DNA of 28,385 nucleotides from CAZEBW01 sp964510205. GTDB lineage: Bacteria; Chloroflexota; Anaerolineae; VGOG01. Positions 21,522-28,385 of this stretch are shown here, piece after piece. The translations under genes were made by a program, and so were the position numbers. Each line of letters begins with the position of its first letter. The first letter of the stretch is position 1. The notes beneath the pieces were generated by a model. It ran no database searches. It was not told the DNA's origin and saw nothing but the letters and a program-made list of their open reading frames with translations. Location: assembly GCA_964510205.1 (NCBI GenBank), contig CAZEBW010000047.1, positions 1-28,385 of the forward strand, given 5' to 3'.

Positions 21522-22492
21522 GCAAGAGCAAACGCTATTTGGTCTCGGCTTATGGCATAGGCGAGAATCTGGCCCCCCTGGTTCATTCTGAGCAACGTCT
21601 GGGGATCAAGATGTTCTTTCGCCGCTTGAGCATCAAGTCAGGCAACAAAGTGGTGACAACGCCAGCTATTTCCGGCAACAGTTTCCGAGGAGCCTGGCGC
21701 GATTTGATGGCGCTTTACCTGGTTGACACACTGGGAATCCACAGTCTCTCCGACCTGGCCTTCGTGACCTTCTTCAGCGGAGGTACGCTGACGGCAGGTG
21801 ATTCCTCACTGGCACAAAGCCTATACAACACCTTCCCCTCACTGCGCCTGTTCGGTTTCTCAATGGGTGGTCGGATGTACCCCTCACGCTTCGGTGTAGA
21901 CTTCGCCATTCCACTGACAGCGGAGACAATGGCCTATGCCAAAGCTGCCTATCCCGAGCAGAAGGAGAGCCTGCCCGAGACCACCGTCGAGGCTGGCCAG
22001 ATCACGGCCATGACAATGATGACCCGTAAGCAGGATGAGGAAAAGGCACCACTGGTAGATTTGACCATAGAGGGTGGGGAGATGGAAGAGGCGGGGCCTA
22101 CTCAGATGATCTTTCATGTAGAGTACGTAGTGCCCAACACAACTTTCGTCCACGGCTTCCGCAATGTGTACCCGATGTCACCTCTAGAATTCGGTGCATT
22201 GCTGAAAGTGTTGGAACTCTCCAGTCAGCGTAGCTATGGGGGACAAGGTAGCCGCGGCTTCGGTCGGATGAACTGGAAGTACACGCTGACCTGGAAGACC
22301 TCATTAGATGACTCTTCGCCACAGAACGGCGCGGTCCGCCTGGGCCAAGAGCTTCACTTCAATGAGCCACTGGAGGAATTCAAGAAGGGCTACGAGGACT
22401 ACGTCGTCACGCTGCCGGATCTGATCCAGGAGGATGAGAACTTGGCACCGATCATCCAGTTGACAGCTCAGGAAAGCAGCGAGGGCACGTGA
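21518..22492 (+). CDS. Cas7-like backbone protein (Csf2-like RAMP)
   Basis: A 324-aa RAMP-type protein. The segment TTPAISGNSFRGAWRDLM at 47-64 matches the conserved early motif of Csf2/Csc2-type Cas7 proteins (P-x-I-x-G-N-S-x-R-G). SLRLFGFSMGGRMYPSRFGV at 108-127 matches the following FGG-type region, and GGQGSRGFGRM at 241-251 is the glycine-rich motif near the end. Cas7 subunits polymerise along the crRNA spacer. The ATG at 21518 has GGAGGTGACGC upstream and overlaps the previous stop as ATGA. I favour Csf2 (type IV) because the Cas5 partner also looks Csf3-like. Confidence 0.75.
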   Translation: MSKSKRYLVSAYGIGENLAPLVHSEQRLGIKMFFRRLSIKSGNKVVTTPAISGNSFRGAWRDLMALYLVDTLGIHSLSDLAFVTFFSGGTLTAGDSSLAQSLYNTFPSLRLFGFSMGGRMYPSRFGVDFAIPLTAETMAYAKAAYPEQKESLPETTVEAGQITAMTMMTRKQDEEKAPLVDLTIEGGEMEEAGPTQMIFHVEYVVPNTTFVHGFRNVYPMSPLEFGALLKVLELSSQRSYGGQGSRGFGRMNWKYTLTWKTSLDDSSPQNGAVRLGQELHFNEPLEEFKKGYEDYVVTLPDLIQEDENLAPIIQLTAQESSEGT

Positions 22493-23394
22493 ATACTGCA
22501 ATCACGCTTCGTTTCCTGACACCCTATATCAGCTCTATCACCCGCGATCAAGACTTTGTCCATTCACCGCTGCCGCTGGATGGAGCGCTAGCCCATGCTG
22601 CCTACTGGCGAGCATTGGTCGCCGGCCATGTGGCACTTTCCCCCACTCACCAACAGGCCGACCCAGCCATCATGAGGGATCATGTTACTCCGGTGCTGGA
22701 TCAGGTTTTGGGCCGTGTGTCGCTGGGTGACCGCAAACTACTGAATGATCCAGCCATCCATGAATCGGTCTACGCCATCTCCTCAGGCTTTCCGGTGGTC
22801 AAGGGCCGGCCTTATCTCAAGCAGGGCGCTCGCTGGCTCGACCCGAACAGCGGCGAGAGACTCACACTCGACTATGAAGTACAGCCCATCCGCAAGCGCG
22901 TTGACATCACACGCCTCTCCTCACTGGAGATCACCCGCGTTGGCAAGCGGGGGCATCCGCTTACCAGCGAGCCGGAGACAGGCAAGGGCGTGCTGAAGGC
23001 GATAGACAACCGGATAACCACCTGGCAGGTGTACGAGTACGTTTGGCTGGCCGATGTACGCGATCGGGACCACCTGGGGACGCTGTTAGAGGTGCTCAAG
23101 TACCAAGGGATGGGCAAGAAGCGAACAGCCGGGTTCGGCAAGGTAGTCAGTTATGCGATCGAGGACGTGGGCAAGCGTTTCCCATCTTTGCGGGTCGAGC
23201 GGCGTCTATTCCTTTACCACCAGGGCCAACATATCCTACTCCGTCCGTTGCCCTACAACGCGATCATGCTGGCACCGGATCGGGTAGTAATGACCAACCT
23301 GATGGTGGAGTCTGGCTGTGGCTATCGCCCGCCCTACTGGAGCGACCGGCGGGTGGTGGTGCGCGAAGGGACGCTCTTTCGGTTTTTGGACTGA
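22489..23394 (+). CDS. Cas5-like protein (Csf3-like RAMP)
   Basis: A 301-aa RAMP protein. LPLDGALAHAAYWRAL at 28-43 matches the Csf3 N-terminal motif (PL-LD-LLA-A). VYAISSGFPVVKGRPYLKQ follows. GMGKKRTAGFGKVVSY at 207-222 is the G-rich loop that ends the RAMP domain. Cas5/Csf3 caps the 5' handle of the crRNA in the effector. The GTG start at 22489 overlaps the cas7 stop as GTGA and is supported by GAGGGCAC. Its stop overlaps the cas6 start. Assignment to Csf3 rather than Cas5 of type I-D (Csc1) is by motif appearance, not by a profile search. Confidence 0.72.
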   Translation: MNTAITLRFLTPYISSITRDQDFVHSPLPLDGALAHAAYWRALVAGHVALSPTHQQADPAIMRDHVTPVLDQVLGRVSLGDRKLLNDPAIHESVYAISSGFPVVKGRPYLKQGARWLDPNSGERLTLDYEVQPIRKRVDITRLSSLEITRVGKRGHPLTSEPETGKGVLKAIDNRITTWQVYEYVWLADVRDRDHLGTLLEVLKYQGMGKKRTAGFGKVVSYAIEDVGKRFPSLRVERRLFLYHQGQHILLRPLPYNAIMLAPDRVVMTNLMVESGCGYRPPYWSDRRVVVREGTLFRFLD

Positions 23395-24344
23395 TGCTAG
23401 AAAAGCTCAAGATAGCTAGATATCGCTTTGTGCTAGAGCCCATTGAGCCGATGAGCCTGGCGTCGCACAAGGGGGGAACATTGCGAGGCGCGTTCGGCTG
23501 GGCATTCAAACGGATGGCCTGTGTGCAGCCAGGCAGCCGATGCGACGCCTGCCAGCAGACGGCCCGCTGTGCCTACAGCTATGTTTTTGAGACGCCCGCA
23601 CCGCCCGATTCGGAGGTGCTGCGCACCCACGAGGCGGTGCCCCGGCCCTTTGTCTTTGAGCCACCGCTGGACGGCAAAACGGAGTACAAGGTGGGTGACG
23701 AGTTAGCTTTTGGGTTGGTGCTGATCGGCGGGGGCATCGACCACTTGCCCCATTTCGTCCTGGCATTCAAGGCACTGGGTGAAGCAGGCATGGGCCGGGG
23801 ACGCGCGCGCTTTCGGCTGAAGCAGGTATGGGCACGGGACCCACTGGGGCCGTGGGAGACGCTGATCTACGACGGGCCAAGCGACTCACTACGCAACGTC
23901 GAGATGACGGCAGGCATTGGTGAGATCGAGCAGGCGGCGGCCACATTGCCAAACCACGAACTGAGTGTGCACTTTCTGACGCCGACCCGCTTGAAACACA
24001 GCGGGAAGATAGCGCGCGAGCCAGCCTTCCACGTATTGATCCGAGCGCTTCTGCGGCGGGTGTCGTCACTGTACTACTTTCACTGCGGCGAACGGTGGAA
24101 GACCGATTACAAAGACTTCGTCAAGAGAGCACAGAAAGTGGAGACAGTTGAGGCAGTGGTCCACTGGCAAAGTCGGGAACGCTACTCTAGCAAGCAGCAT
24201 CGGCGCATTGACATAGGGGGTGTGGTTGGCACGCTGCGCTACGCCGGCTCGCTGGCCGATTTTCGTACACTTTTGATCCTGGGATCAGCGATTCACGTGG
24301 GCAAGGGATGCGTGTTTGGAAATGGCAAGTACACGGTGAATTGA
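23394..24344 (+). CDS. cas6: CRISPR pre-crRNA endoribonuclease Cas6 (RAMP superfamily)
   Basis: A 316-aa Cas6 of the COG5551 type. The N-terminal RAMP domain has HKGGTLRGAFGWAFKR at 25-40 and a cysteine cluster (CDACQQTARCAYSYVFETP, Cys50, Cys53, Cys59) seen in this branch. A G-rich loop, GEAGMGRGRARFRL, follows. The C-terminal CRISPR_Cas6 domain is marked by RYSSKQHRRIDIGGVVGTLRYAG near 263-285 and GSAIHVGKGCVFGNGKYTV at the end. It should cut the repeat hairpin to give an 8-nt 5' handle. The ATG at 23394 overlaps the Cas5 stop (TGATG); the upstream in-frame extension to 23043 lies inside the cas5 gene. The array begins 172 bases downstream. Confidence 0.88.
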   Translation: MLEKLKIARYRFVLEPIEPMSLASHKGGTLRGAFGWAFKRMACVQPGSRCDACQQTARCAYSYVFETPAPPDSEVLRTHEAVPRPFVFEPPLDGKTEYKVGDELAFGLVLIGGGIDHLPHFVLAFKALGEAGMGRGRARFRLKQVWARDPLGPWETLIYDGPSDSLRNVEMTAGIGEIEQAAATLPNHELSVHFLTPTRLKHSGKIAREPAFHVLIRALLRRVSSLYYFHCGERWKTDYKDFVKRAQKVETVEAVVHWQSRERYSSKQHRRIDIGGVVGTLRYAGSLADFRTLLILGSAIHVGKGCVFGNGKYTVN

Positions 24345-24516
24345 GCTGTCGCAAATCCACAGGGGTTGAGTGCAGTTTGAGATTTGCGACAACGACAATG
24401 GCGTTGGAAACAGGCGGAGTCGTTCCGCGATACTTGGAGCGAATAGGAGTACCTCTGAGCATGCTCTTTCGCCCTGAGAGACTCAAGAACCAGAGAAATC
24501 AACTCCCAAAGGCTGG
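24345..24516 (+). promoter_or_regulatory. CRISPR leader region between cas6 and the first repeat
   Basis: The 172-bp gap has an 11-bp inverted repeat, TGTCGCAAATC at 24347-24357 and GATTTGCGACA at 24381-24391, right after the cas6 stop. It may be a terminator-like hairpin or repeat remnant. I see no consensus promoter. It is called leader because repeats adjacent to it are perfect and those at the other end are degenerate. Confidence 0.6.
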
Positions 24517-25570
24517 GTTGCAGTGCTATCCCCGATGAGTAGGGGGCTGAAAGTTGATAACGTCTTAAAACCCATCCCCAAAGCGGGGAGTTGCAGTGCT
24601 ATCCCCGATGAGTAGGGGGCTGAAAGTCGAAAAGTCCAAATCCCCTCTAGCTCCTGGGGCTTCGTTGCAGTGCTATCCCCGATGAGTAGGGGGCTGAAAG
24701 GTCGCCCTTGACGACGAGGATGCGGCTGTACTGTTGTTGCAGTGCTATCCCCGATGAGTAGGGGGCTGAAAGTCTGCTACTTTCGCCATATCCAGTTAAT
24801 TTCGCAATGTTGCAGTGCTATCCCCGATGAGTAGGGGGCTGAAAGCACAGGTCTTGCTGGTGTAGCATGGGGCAGGCCCACGTTGCAGTGCTATCCCCGA
24901 TGAGTAGGGGGCTGAAAGCCGGTCAACAGCGCCACGACGATGTACTGGACGACGGGTTGCAGTGCTATCCCCGATGAGTAGGGGGCTGAAAGAGTATGGC
25001 ACCCGCACCCTGGTCGGCAGTTTGCACAAGTTGCAGTGCTATCCCCGATGAGTAGGGGGCTGAAAGCTGCGCAGAGCCACGTTCGCACCCTGGCCTACGG
25101 GAGTTGCAGTGCTATCCCCGATGAGTAGGGGGCTGAAAGCAAATTCGTTCTGGTCAACCTGTTCGTCGGCCCCCAGTTGCAGTGCTATCCCCGATGAGTA
25201 GGGGGCTGAAAGAGCGTTATGCCCAGGTCGGGATGGGTGAACTGCGGGGTTGCAGTGCTATCCCCGATGAGTAGGGGGCTGAAAGAAAATGAATTCGTCA
25301 ATGTTCGCTCTGAAATCTCCTAAGTTGCAGTGCTATCCCCGATGAGTAGGGGGCTGAAAGGCTACGGATGATAGAGGGATAGTCTAGTCCATGCTCTTGT
25401 TGCAGTGCTATCCCCGATGAGTAGGGGGCTGAAAGAGCAGACGACCAACTTCATCCAGCCGCATCGCCATCGTTGCAGTGCTATCCCCGACGAGTAGGGG
25501 GCTGAAAGTGGTGTGGCCGTTTCTTCTTCCGCCCCGCCGTTGGCCGCGTTGCAGTGCTATCCCCGATGAG
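24517..25570 (+). CRISPR. CRISPR array: 14 full 37-bp repeats plus a truncated 15th
   Basis: Repeats start at 24517, 24590, 24664, 24736, 24809, 24882, 24956, 25030, 25103, 25176, 25249, 25324, 25399 and 25472. Each begins GTTGCAGTGCTATCCCC and ends GGGGCTGAAAG. The 14 spacers are 35-39 nt and all differ. Repeats 1-13 are identical; repeat 14 has one T-to-C change (CGAGTAG). Repeat 15 (25548-25570) stops after 23 bases. CCCC and GGGG in the repeat form a hairpin around GATGAGTA, leaving GCTGAAAG as the likely 8-nt handle after Cas6 cleavage. The decay pattern and the adjacent cas6 place the leader on the left, so the newest spacers are near 24554. Confidence 0.98.
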
Positions 25571-25746
25571 GTAGTCCCTCGTAGAGTGTTGCTGGCCTTG
25601 GCCGAGCAATGAATTGCTCGGCTGAGACATAAAATGCGATAAATCGCATTCGTTCTGAATCCGTTTCAACGGATTTCCTGTATCAGCCGAGGTCTTCAGA
25701 CCGAGGGCCAATCAGGGCCAATCAACAACACCCAAGTGGGAGACCA
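25571..25746. mobile_element. Multi-hairpin insertion splitting the last CRISPR repeat
   Basis: About 176 bp separate a 5' repeat half (ending GATGAG at 25570) from a degenerate 3' half. Inside are three tight hairpins: GCCGAGCAA/TTGCTCGGC at 25601-25622, AATGCGAT/ATCGCATT at 25633-25650 and AATCCGTT/AACGGATT at 25658-25675. A fourth, weaker one is GGTCT/AGACC at 25691-25702. An outer pairing joins CTCGGCTGA (25618-25626) to TCAGCCGAG (25683-25691). ATGAG occurs at both junctions, consistent with a 5-bp target duplication. There is no open frame. It is probably a non-autonomous palindromic element. Confidence 0.55.
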
Positions 25747-25824
25747 CCCCCAATGAGTAGGGCGCTGAAAGTACATCAAGATCGAGGGACGGAGCATCTC
25801 GGAAGACGTTGCAGTGCTATCCCC
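25747..25824 (+). CRISPR. Detached array tail: degenerate repeat half, one 36-nt spacer, partial repeat
   Basis: 25747-25771 resembles the 3' two-thirds of the repeat (CCCCCAATGAGTAGGGCGCTGAAAG with a few changes). 25772-25807 is 36 nt, exactly spacer-sized. 25808-25824 is the first 17 bases of the repeat (GTTGCAGTGCTATCCCC), after which unrelated gene sequence begins. This is the continuation of the array beyond the insertion. Confidence 0.8.
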
Positions 25825-26127
25825 ACTCGCGTTCCTGGGAAGCGAGGAGGGCGACCCATCATTCGCGGGACAGGGATCACCGTATCCCTGATCGCTCGCC
25901 TCTACAAGGCCGGCGATACCGTTGACGAAATCCTGGAAAGCTACCCTCACCTGCGCCCATCTTGGGTACACGACGCTATCGGTTACTACCTGGATCACCA
26001 AGACGAGATCGAGTGCGAAATACGCGAGAGCCGAATGGAATACCTGACCGAACAACACGATCTGACCATGGACGAACATGGCTTCGTCCACTTCCCAGAG
26101 CGGAGCGATTCGCATGGAGGAGGAGAC
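25825..26127 (+). pseudogene. DUF433 antitoxin-like gene, N-terminus replaced by CRISPR sequence
   Basis: The segment starting near GKRGGRPIIRGTGITVSLIARLYKAGDTVDEILESYPHL is a DUF433 domain, normally found in antitoxins paired with DUF5615/Mut7-C-type nucleases. A normal DUF433 protein has about 15 residues (of the form R-I---P-V-GG-P-IRGT) where this one is joined to a partial CRISPR repeat at 25824. The open frame runs back to 25753 only because the repeat and spacer happen to stay open, and it continues without a stop into the next ORF. No DUF5615 partner is present. I call it a decapitated remnant; a chimeric expressed protein cannot be excluded. Confidence 0.6.
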
Positions 26128-26385
26128 ATGACACACGTAGAGATACTGGAAGAATTCAAGAAGTTTCCGATCCCAGAGCGACTAACACTTGTGGAAGCCG
26201 CACTCCGCTTGATTCGTGAAGACCTTCAGCAAGCGGAACGACCCCTGACCCGGGCGGAGAGAAAACGTCAATTGGTCGCAGCGGCTGAAGCTCTACTACC
26301 GGATTATGCAGCAGGTGGCGAATTGACCGCTTTCACCGCTCTCGGTAGCGACGACTTCCATGTACAGCAGTCTCCGTGTCCCTGA
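26128..26385 (+). CDS. Small antitoxin-like protein without a visible toxin
   Basis: An 85-aa protein in the same frame as the DUF433 remnant. The ATG at 26128 has its own strong ribosome-binding site (GGAGGAGGAGAC), which is why I separate it. The sequence (ILEEFKKFPIPERLTLVEAALRLIREDL, then RKRQLVAAAEALLPDYAAGGELTAFTALGSDDFH) has the form of short antitoxins that end in an acidic ALxxxDF motif and are usually followed by a PemK/MazF-type toxin. No toxin follows. The C-terminal residues after DFH run into a second DUF433-like scrap (near 26368-26393), so the natural end is probably lost. Confidence 0.55.
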   Translation: MTHVEILEEFKKFPIPERLTLVEAALRLIREDLQQAERPLTRAERKRQLVAAAEALLPDYAAGGELTAFTALGSDDFHVQQSPCP

Positions 26386-26407
26386 TCGCTCGAAGGAAAC
26401 TCCCACA

Positions 26408-26902
26408 ATGAAAACCCTAATCCTCATCAGACACGCCAAGTCCAGTTGGAAGAATCGAGGCCTGCCAGACCGCGATAGGCCGCTCAATAAGCGGGGGAAA
26501 CGAGATGCGCCGGTCATGGGAGAACGCCTGGCGGAGCGAGGAGTCGAAGTGGATGGCGTGATCTCCAGCCCCGCGGCGCGAGCCGTCGCCACGGCGGAGG
26601 CCATTGCCTTGGAGATTGACTTCCCCTGGGATGAAGTCGTCCTGGACGAACGGCTCTATCACGCCGACGAGTTCGAGATGCTAGAAGTCATCCAGGAGAT
26701 CGACGATGACTTGGACTGCGTGATGTGCTTCGGACACAATCCCGGCCTGACAGACCTGGCCAACTATCTCTCCCCATCCTACATTGACAACCTGCCCACC
26801 TGCGGCGTGGTCGAGCTGACGTTCGACGTGGAGACCTGGGCGTTGGTGGGCGATGTCGAGCCTGTAGACGTGGACTTCGACTATCCCAAGAAGAGGACGT
26901 AG
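26408..26902 (+). CDS. SixA-type phosphohistidine phosphatase
   Basis: A 164-aa histidine phosphatase (phosphoglycerate mutase superfamily). LILIRHAKSSW at 4-14 holds the phosphate-binding Arg8-His9 pair, with RDRPLNKRGKRDAP following. The second arginine is in SSPAARAVATAEAI, and the second histidine in CFGHNPGLTDLANYLS. This is the SixA layout, which removes phosphate from histidine phosphotransfer domains. The ATG at 26408 follows GAAGGAAACTCCCAC; an in-frame codon at 26360 lies inside the preceding ORF. No obvious signalling partner is nearby. Confidence 0.92.
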   Translation: MKTLILIRHAKSSWKNRGLPDRDRPLNKRGKRDAPVMGERLAERGVEVDGVISSPAARAVATAEAIALEIDFPWDEVVLDERLYHADEFEMLEVIQEIDDDLDCVMCFGHNPGLTDLANYLSPSYIDNLPTCGVVELTFDVETWALVGDVEPVDVDFDYPKKRT

Positions 26903-26961
26903 AACGTGAAGGAGTTCTCTAGGTCAGCAACCCATGCCACAAGAGAAGAGGAGCAGCCATC

Positions 26962-28317
26962 ATGCCAAATCGTCTGTCGCGCCGCACCAAGCTCCTGTAC
27001 GGCGTCGGGGACACGGGCTTTAGCCTGACGACCACCATCCTGGGCGCCTATTTCGCCATCTTCATGACCGACGTGGTGGGCATCAGGCCAGGCATCGCCG
27101 CCGCCGCCATCTTTATCGGGCGCAGTTGGGATTACATCAACGACCCACTGTTCGGCCACCTCTCGGACCGCACCCGCACCCGCTGGGGACGCAGGCGGCC
27201 TTTTTTGCTTTTCGGCGCCCTGCCCTATGCCCTGACTTTCGCCATGCTGTGGTGGAAACCGCCCTGGGAAGGCACGCTGGCCCTGGCCGTCTACTACGCC
27301 GCCGCATACATCTTGTACGAGGCCGCGGCCACCCTGCTGTACATGCCCTACTTCGCCCTGACCCCCGAACTGACGTCGGACTACGACGAGCGCACCGCCC
27401 TGACCACCTACCGCATGTTTTTCTCCATCGTGGGCAGCCTGCTGGCCTTCACTATCCCCCTGACCATCGTCGGCTCTTTCACGCCCGAAAACGCGTCCAA
27501 GGTGTTGAGCATGGGCCTGCTGTTTGGCGTCGCCGCCGCGCTGCCCCTCCTGCTGGTCTTTCTCGGCACGCGAGAGCGCGAGGAGTACATGGATCAGCAG
27601 CAGCCCAGCCTGCGCCAATCCCTGCGAGCAGCCCGGCGCAACCGCCCCTTCGTCTTTGGACTGGTCATCTTCTTGCTCACCTGGGTCTCTGTGGAGATCG
27701 TCCAGGCGACGCTGCTCTTTTTCGTCAAGTACGTTGCCCAGCGCGAACCGCAAAGCGACTTGATCATGGCCATGATCTTTGTGACTGCCATCTTCGCCCT
27801 GCCCATTTGGCAGTGGGTCTCCCGTCGCTGGAGCAAGCGATGGGCCTACGTGGCCGGCATCGCCTTCTGGGCGGCGGTGCAGCTCGTGCTGATCAGCGTG
27901 AACGCCGCCACCGCCTTGACCCTGATCCTGTTCCTGTGCGTTCTGGCGGGCATCGGCGTGGCGGCGGCCCACGTGCTGCCCTGGGCCATCATTCCCGACG
28001 CCGTGGAATGGGGGGAATGGGAGAGCGGGGAACGACACGAGGGCATGTTCTACAGCCTGGTTACGCTGACGCGCAAGGTGACCACTTCCATCGCCATTCC
28101 CCTGGCCCTGCTGCTGCTGGAGTTCAGCGGCTACGTGCCCAACGCGCCTCAGCAGCCCGCCAACGCGCTGTGGGGCATCCGCATCGCCATGGGACCGATC
28201 CCGGCCGTCCTGTTGTGCGTGGGGATTCTATTCGCTCTCAAGTATCCGCTGACGCGAGAGCAATACGCCCAGGTCACCCAGGAGCTGGAAGCGCGGCGGG
28301 CCGGGCAAGCTCACTAG
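26962..28317 (+). CDS. GPH-family sugar:cation symporter (MFS)
   Basis: A 451-aa polytopic membrane protein. The start (LLYGVGDTGFSLTTTILGAYFAIFMTDVVGI) and the conserved loop WDYINDPLFGHLSDRTRTRWGRRRPFLLFGALPYAL are diagnostic of the glycoside-pentoside-hexuronide (MelB-like) family. PYFALTPELTSDYDERTALTTYRMFFSI is the central family motif. About 12 membrane spans are visible. It should import a glycoside or sugar with a cation. The ATG at 26962 follows AAGAGGAGCAGCC. It is 59 bases from sixA and may share its transcript. A CTAGAGC hairpin overlaps the stop codon. Confidence 0.93.
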   Translation: MPNRLSRRTKLLYGVGDTGFSLTTTILGAYFAIFMTDVVGIRPGIAAAAIFIGRSWDYINDPLFGHLSDRTRTRWGRRRPFLLFGALPYALTFAMLWWKPPWEGTLALAVYYAAAYILYEAAATLLYMPYFALTPELTSDYDERTALTTYRMFFSIVGSLLAFTIPLTIVGSFTPENASKVLSMGLLFGVAAALPLLLVFLGTREREEYMDQQQPSLRQSLRAARRNRPFVFGLVIFLLTWVSVEIVQATLLFFVKYVAQREPQSDLIMAMIFVTAIFALPIWQWVSRRWSKRWAYVAGIAFWAAVQLVLISVNAATALTLILFLCVLAGIGVAAAHVLPWAIIPDAVEWGEWESGERHEGMFYSLVTLTRKVTTSIAIPLALLLLEFSGYVPNAPQQPANALWGIRIAMGPIPAVLLCVGILFALKYPLTREQYAQVTQELEARRAGQAH

Positions 28318-28334
28318 AGCACGAAGCGCTCTAG
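28314..28334 (+). terminator. Hairpin overlapping the symporter stop
   Basis: CTAGAGC pairs with GCTCTAG around a 7-base loop, with the left arm containing the TAG stop. There is no T-run after it, so it is at best a weak terminator. The remaining 51 bases to the window end hold nothing I recognise. Confidence 0.45.
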
Positions 28335-28385
28335 TACACTGTAAAGTAAGTTATGGTCTGTTGGGATAGAATTTGCTGAACTTGT

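Noticed and set aside
19112..24344. Canonical type III-A/B or I-D system
   Set aside because: There is no GGDD in the large subunit, no Csm/Cmr gene set, no cOA effector, and no Cas3. The Cas7 and Cas5 motifs look Csf2/Csf3-like. It remains the main alternative until profile searches are done.
24796..25088. Antisense open frames across the CRISPR array
   Set aside because: They contain the same translated motif (AFSPLLIGDSTAT) once per repeat, so they are translations of CRISPR repeats, not genes.
26881..28038. Antisense open frame (385 codons) opposite the sugar symporter
   Set aside because: It is low-complexity, Gln/Gly/His-rich and mirrors a well-supported GPH symporter gene.

Overview
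The window reads as a 28.4 kb piece of a Chloroflexota chromosome (Anaerolineae/Thermoflexia-like). This is an inference from four things: a GC-rich sequence, the Val/Glu/Lys-rich linker after the lipobox of the solute-binding lipoprotein, intergenic clusters of short GTGAAACGT/ACGCAATACG/GGAATCAGG-type repeats, and a CRISPR effector of a kind reported from Thermoflexia-like bacteria. Every gene I accept lies on the + strand. A run of ten Ns marks a scaffold join inside one gene.

Positions 1-14005 are a metabolic block. A molybdenum hydroxylase set comes first, in the order FAD subunit (5' truncated by the window edge), 2Fe-2S subunit, Mo subunit and CoxG-like protein. Next is a BMP-type ABC transporter for a nucleoside- or purine-like substrate: lipoprotein, double ATPase and two permeases. 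It has a perfect sigma70-type promoter, a long leader with a strong nested stem-loop, and a palindromic operator-like site. A small alpha/beta hydrolase follows, then a second complete molybdenum hydroxylase set (FAD, 2Fe-2S, Mo). Together these suggest uptake and oxidative catabolism of purines or related N-heterocycles.

Positions 14006-18840 are accessory. They hold a PIN/DUF3368-type toxin-like gene with a small partner, a ROK sugar kinase, a three-gene unit (proteasome-like Ntn-hydrolase, unknown protein, HEPN-like protein) and a membrane protein with a 15-Glu run. Four transcription units from here to the CRISPR operon begin with a recurring terminator-plus-promoter cassette with 17-bp spacing between TTGCNN and TATAAT.

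Positions 19053-25824 are the highlight: a compact CRISPR-Cas operon and array without adaptation genes, Cas3, DinG or an intact Cas10 polymerase. The genes are a 680-aa large subunit with an HD-like motif and a CxxC...CxxC zinc finger but no GGDD, a small helical protein (Cas11 candidate), a Csf2-like Cas7, a Csf3-like Cas5 and a Cas6. Then come 14 full 37-bp repeats. This architecture best fits the rare subtype IV-C, here with its own Cas6 and an adjacent array. The distal end of the array is broken by a multi-hairpin insertion and runs into a decapitated DUF433 gene.

Positions 25825-28385 hold the DUF433 remnant, an antitoxin-like ORF, a SixA-type phosphohistidine phosphatase and a GPH-family sugar:cation symporter.
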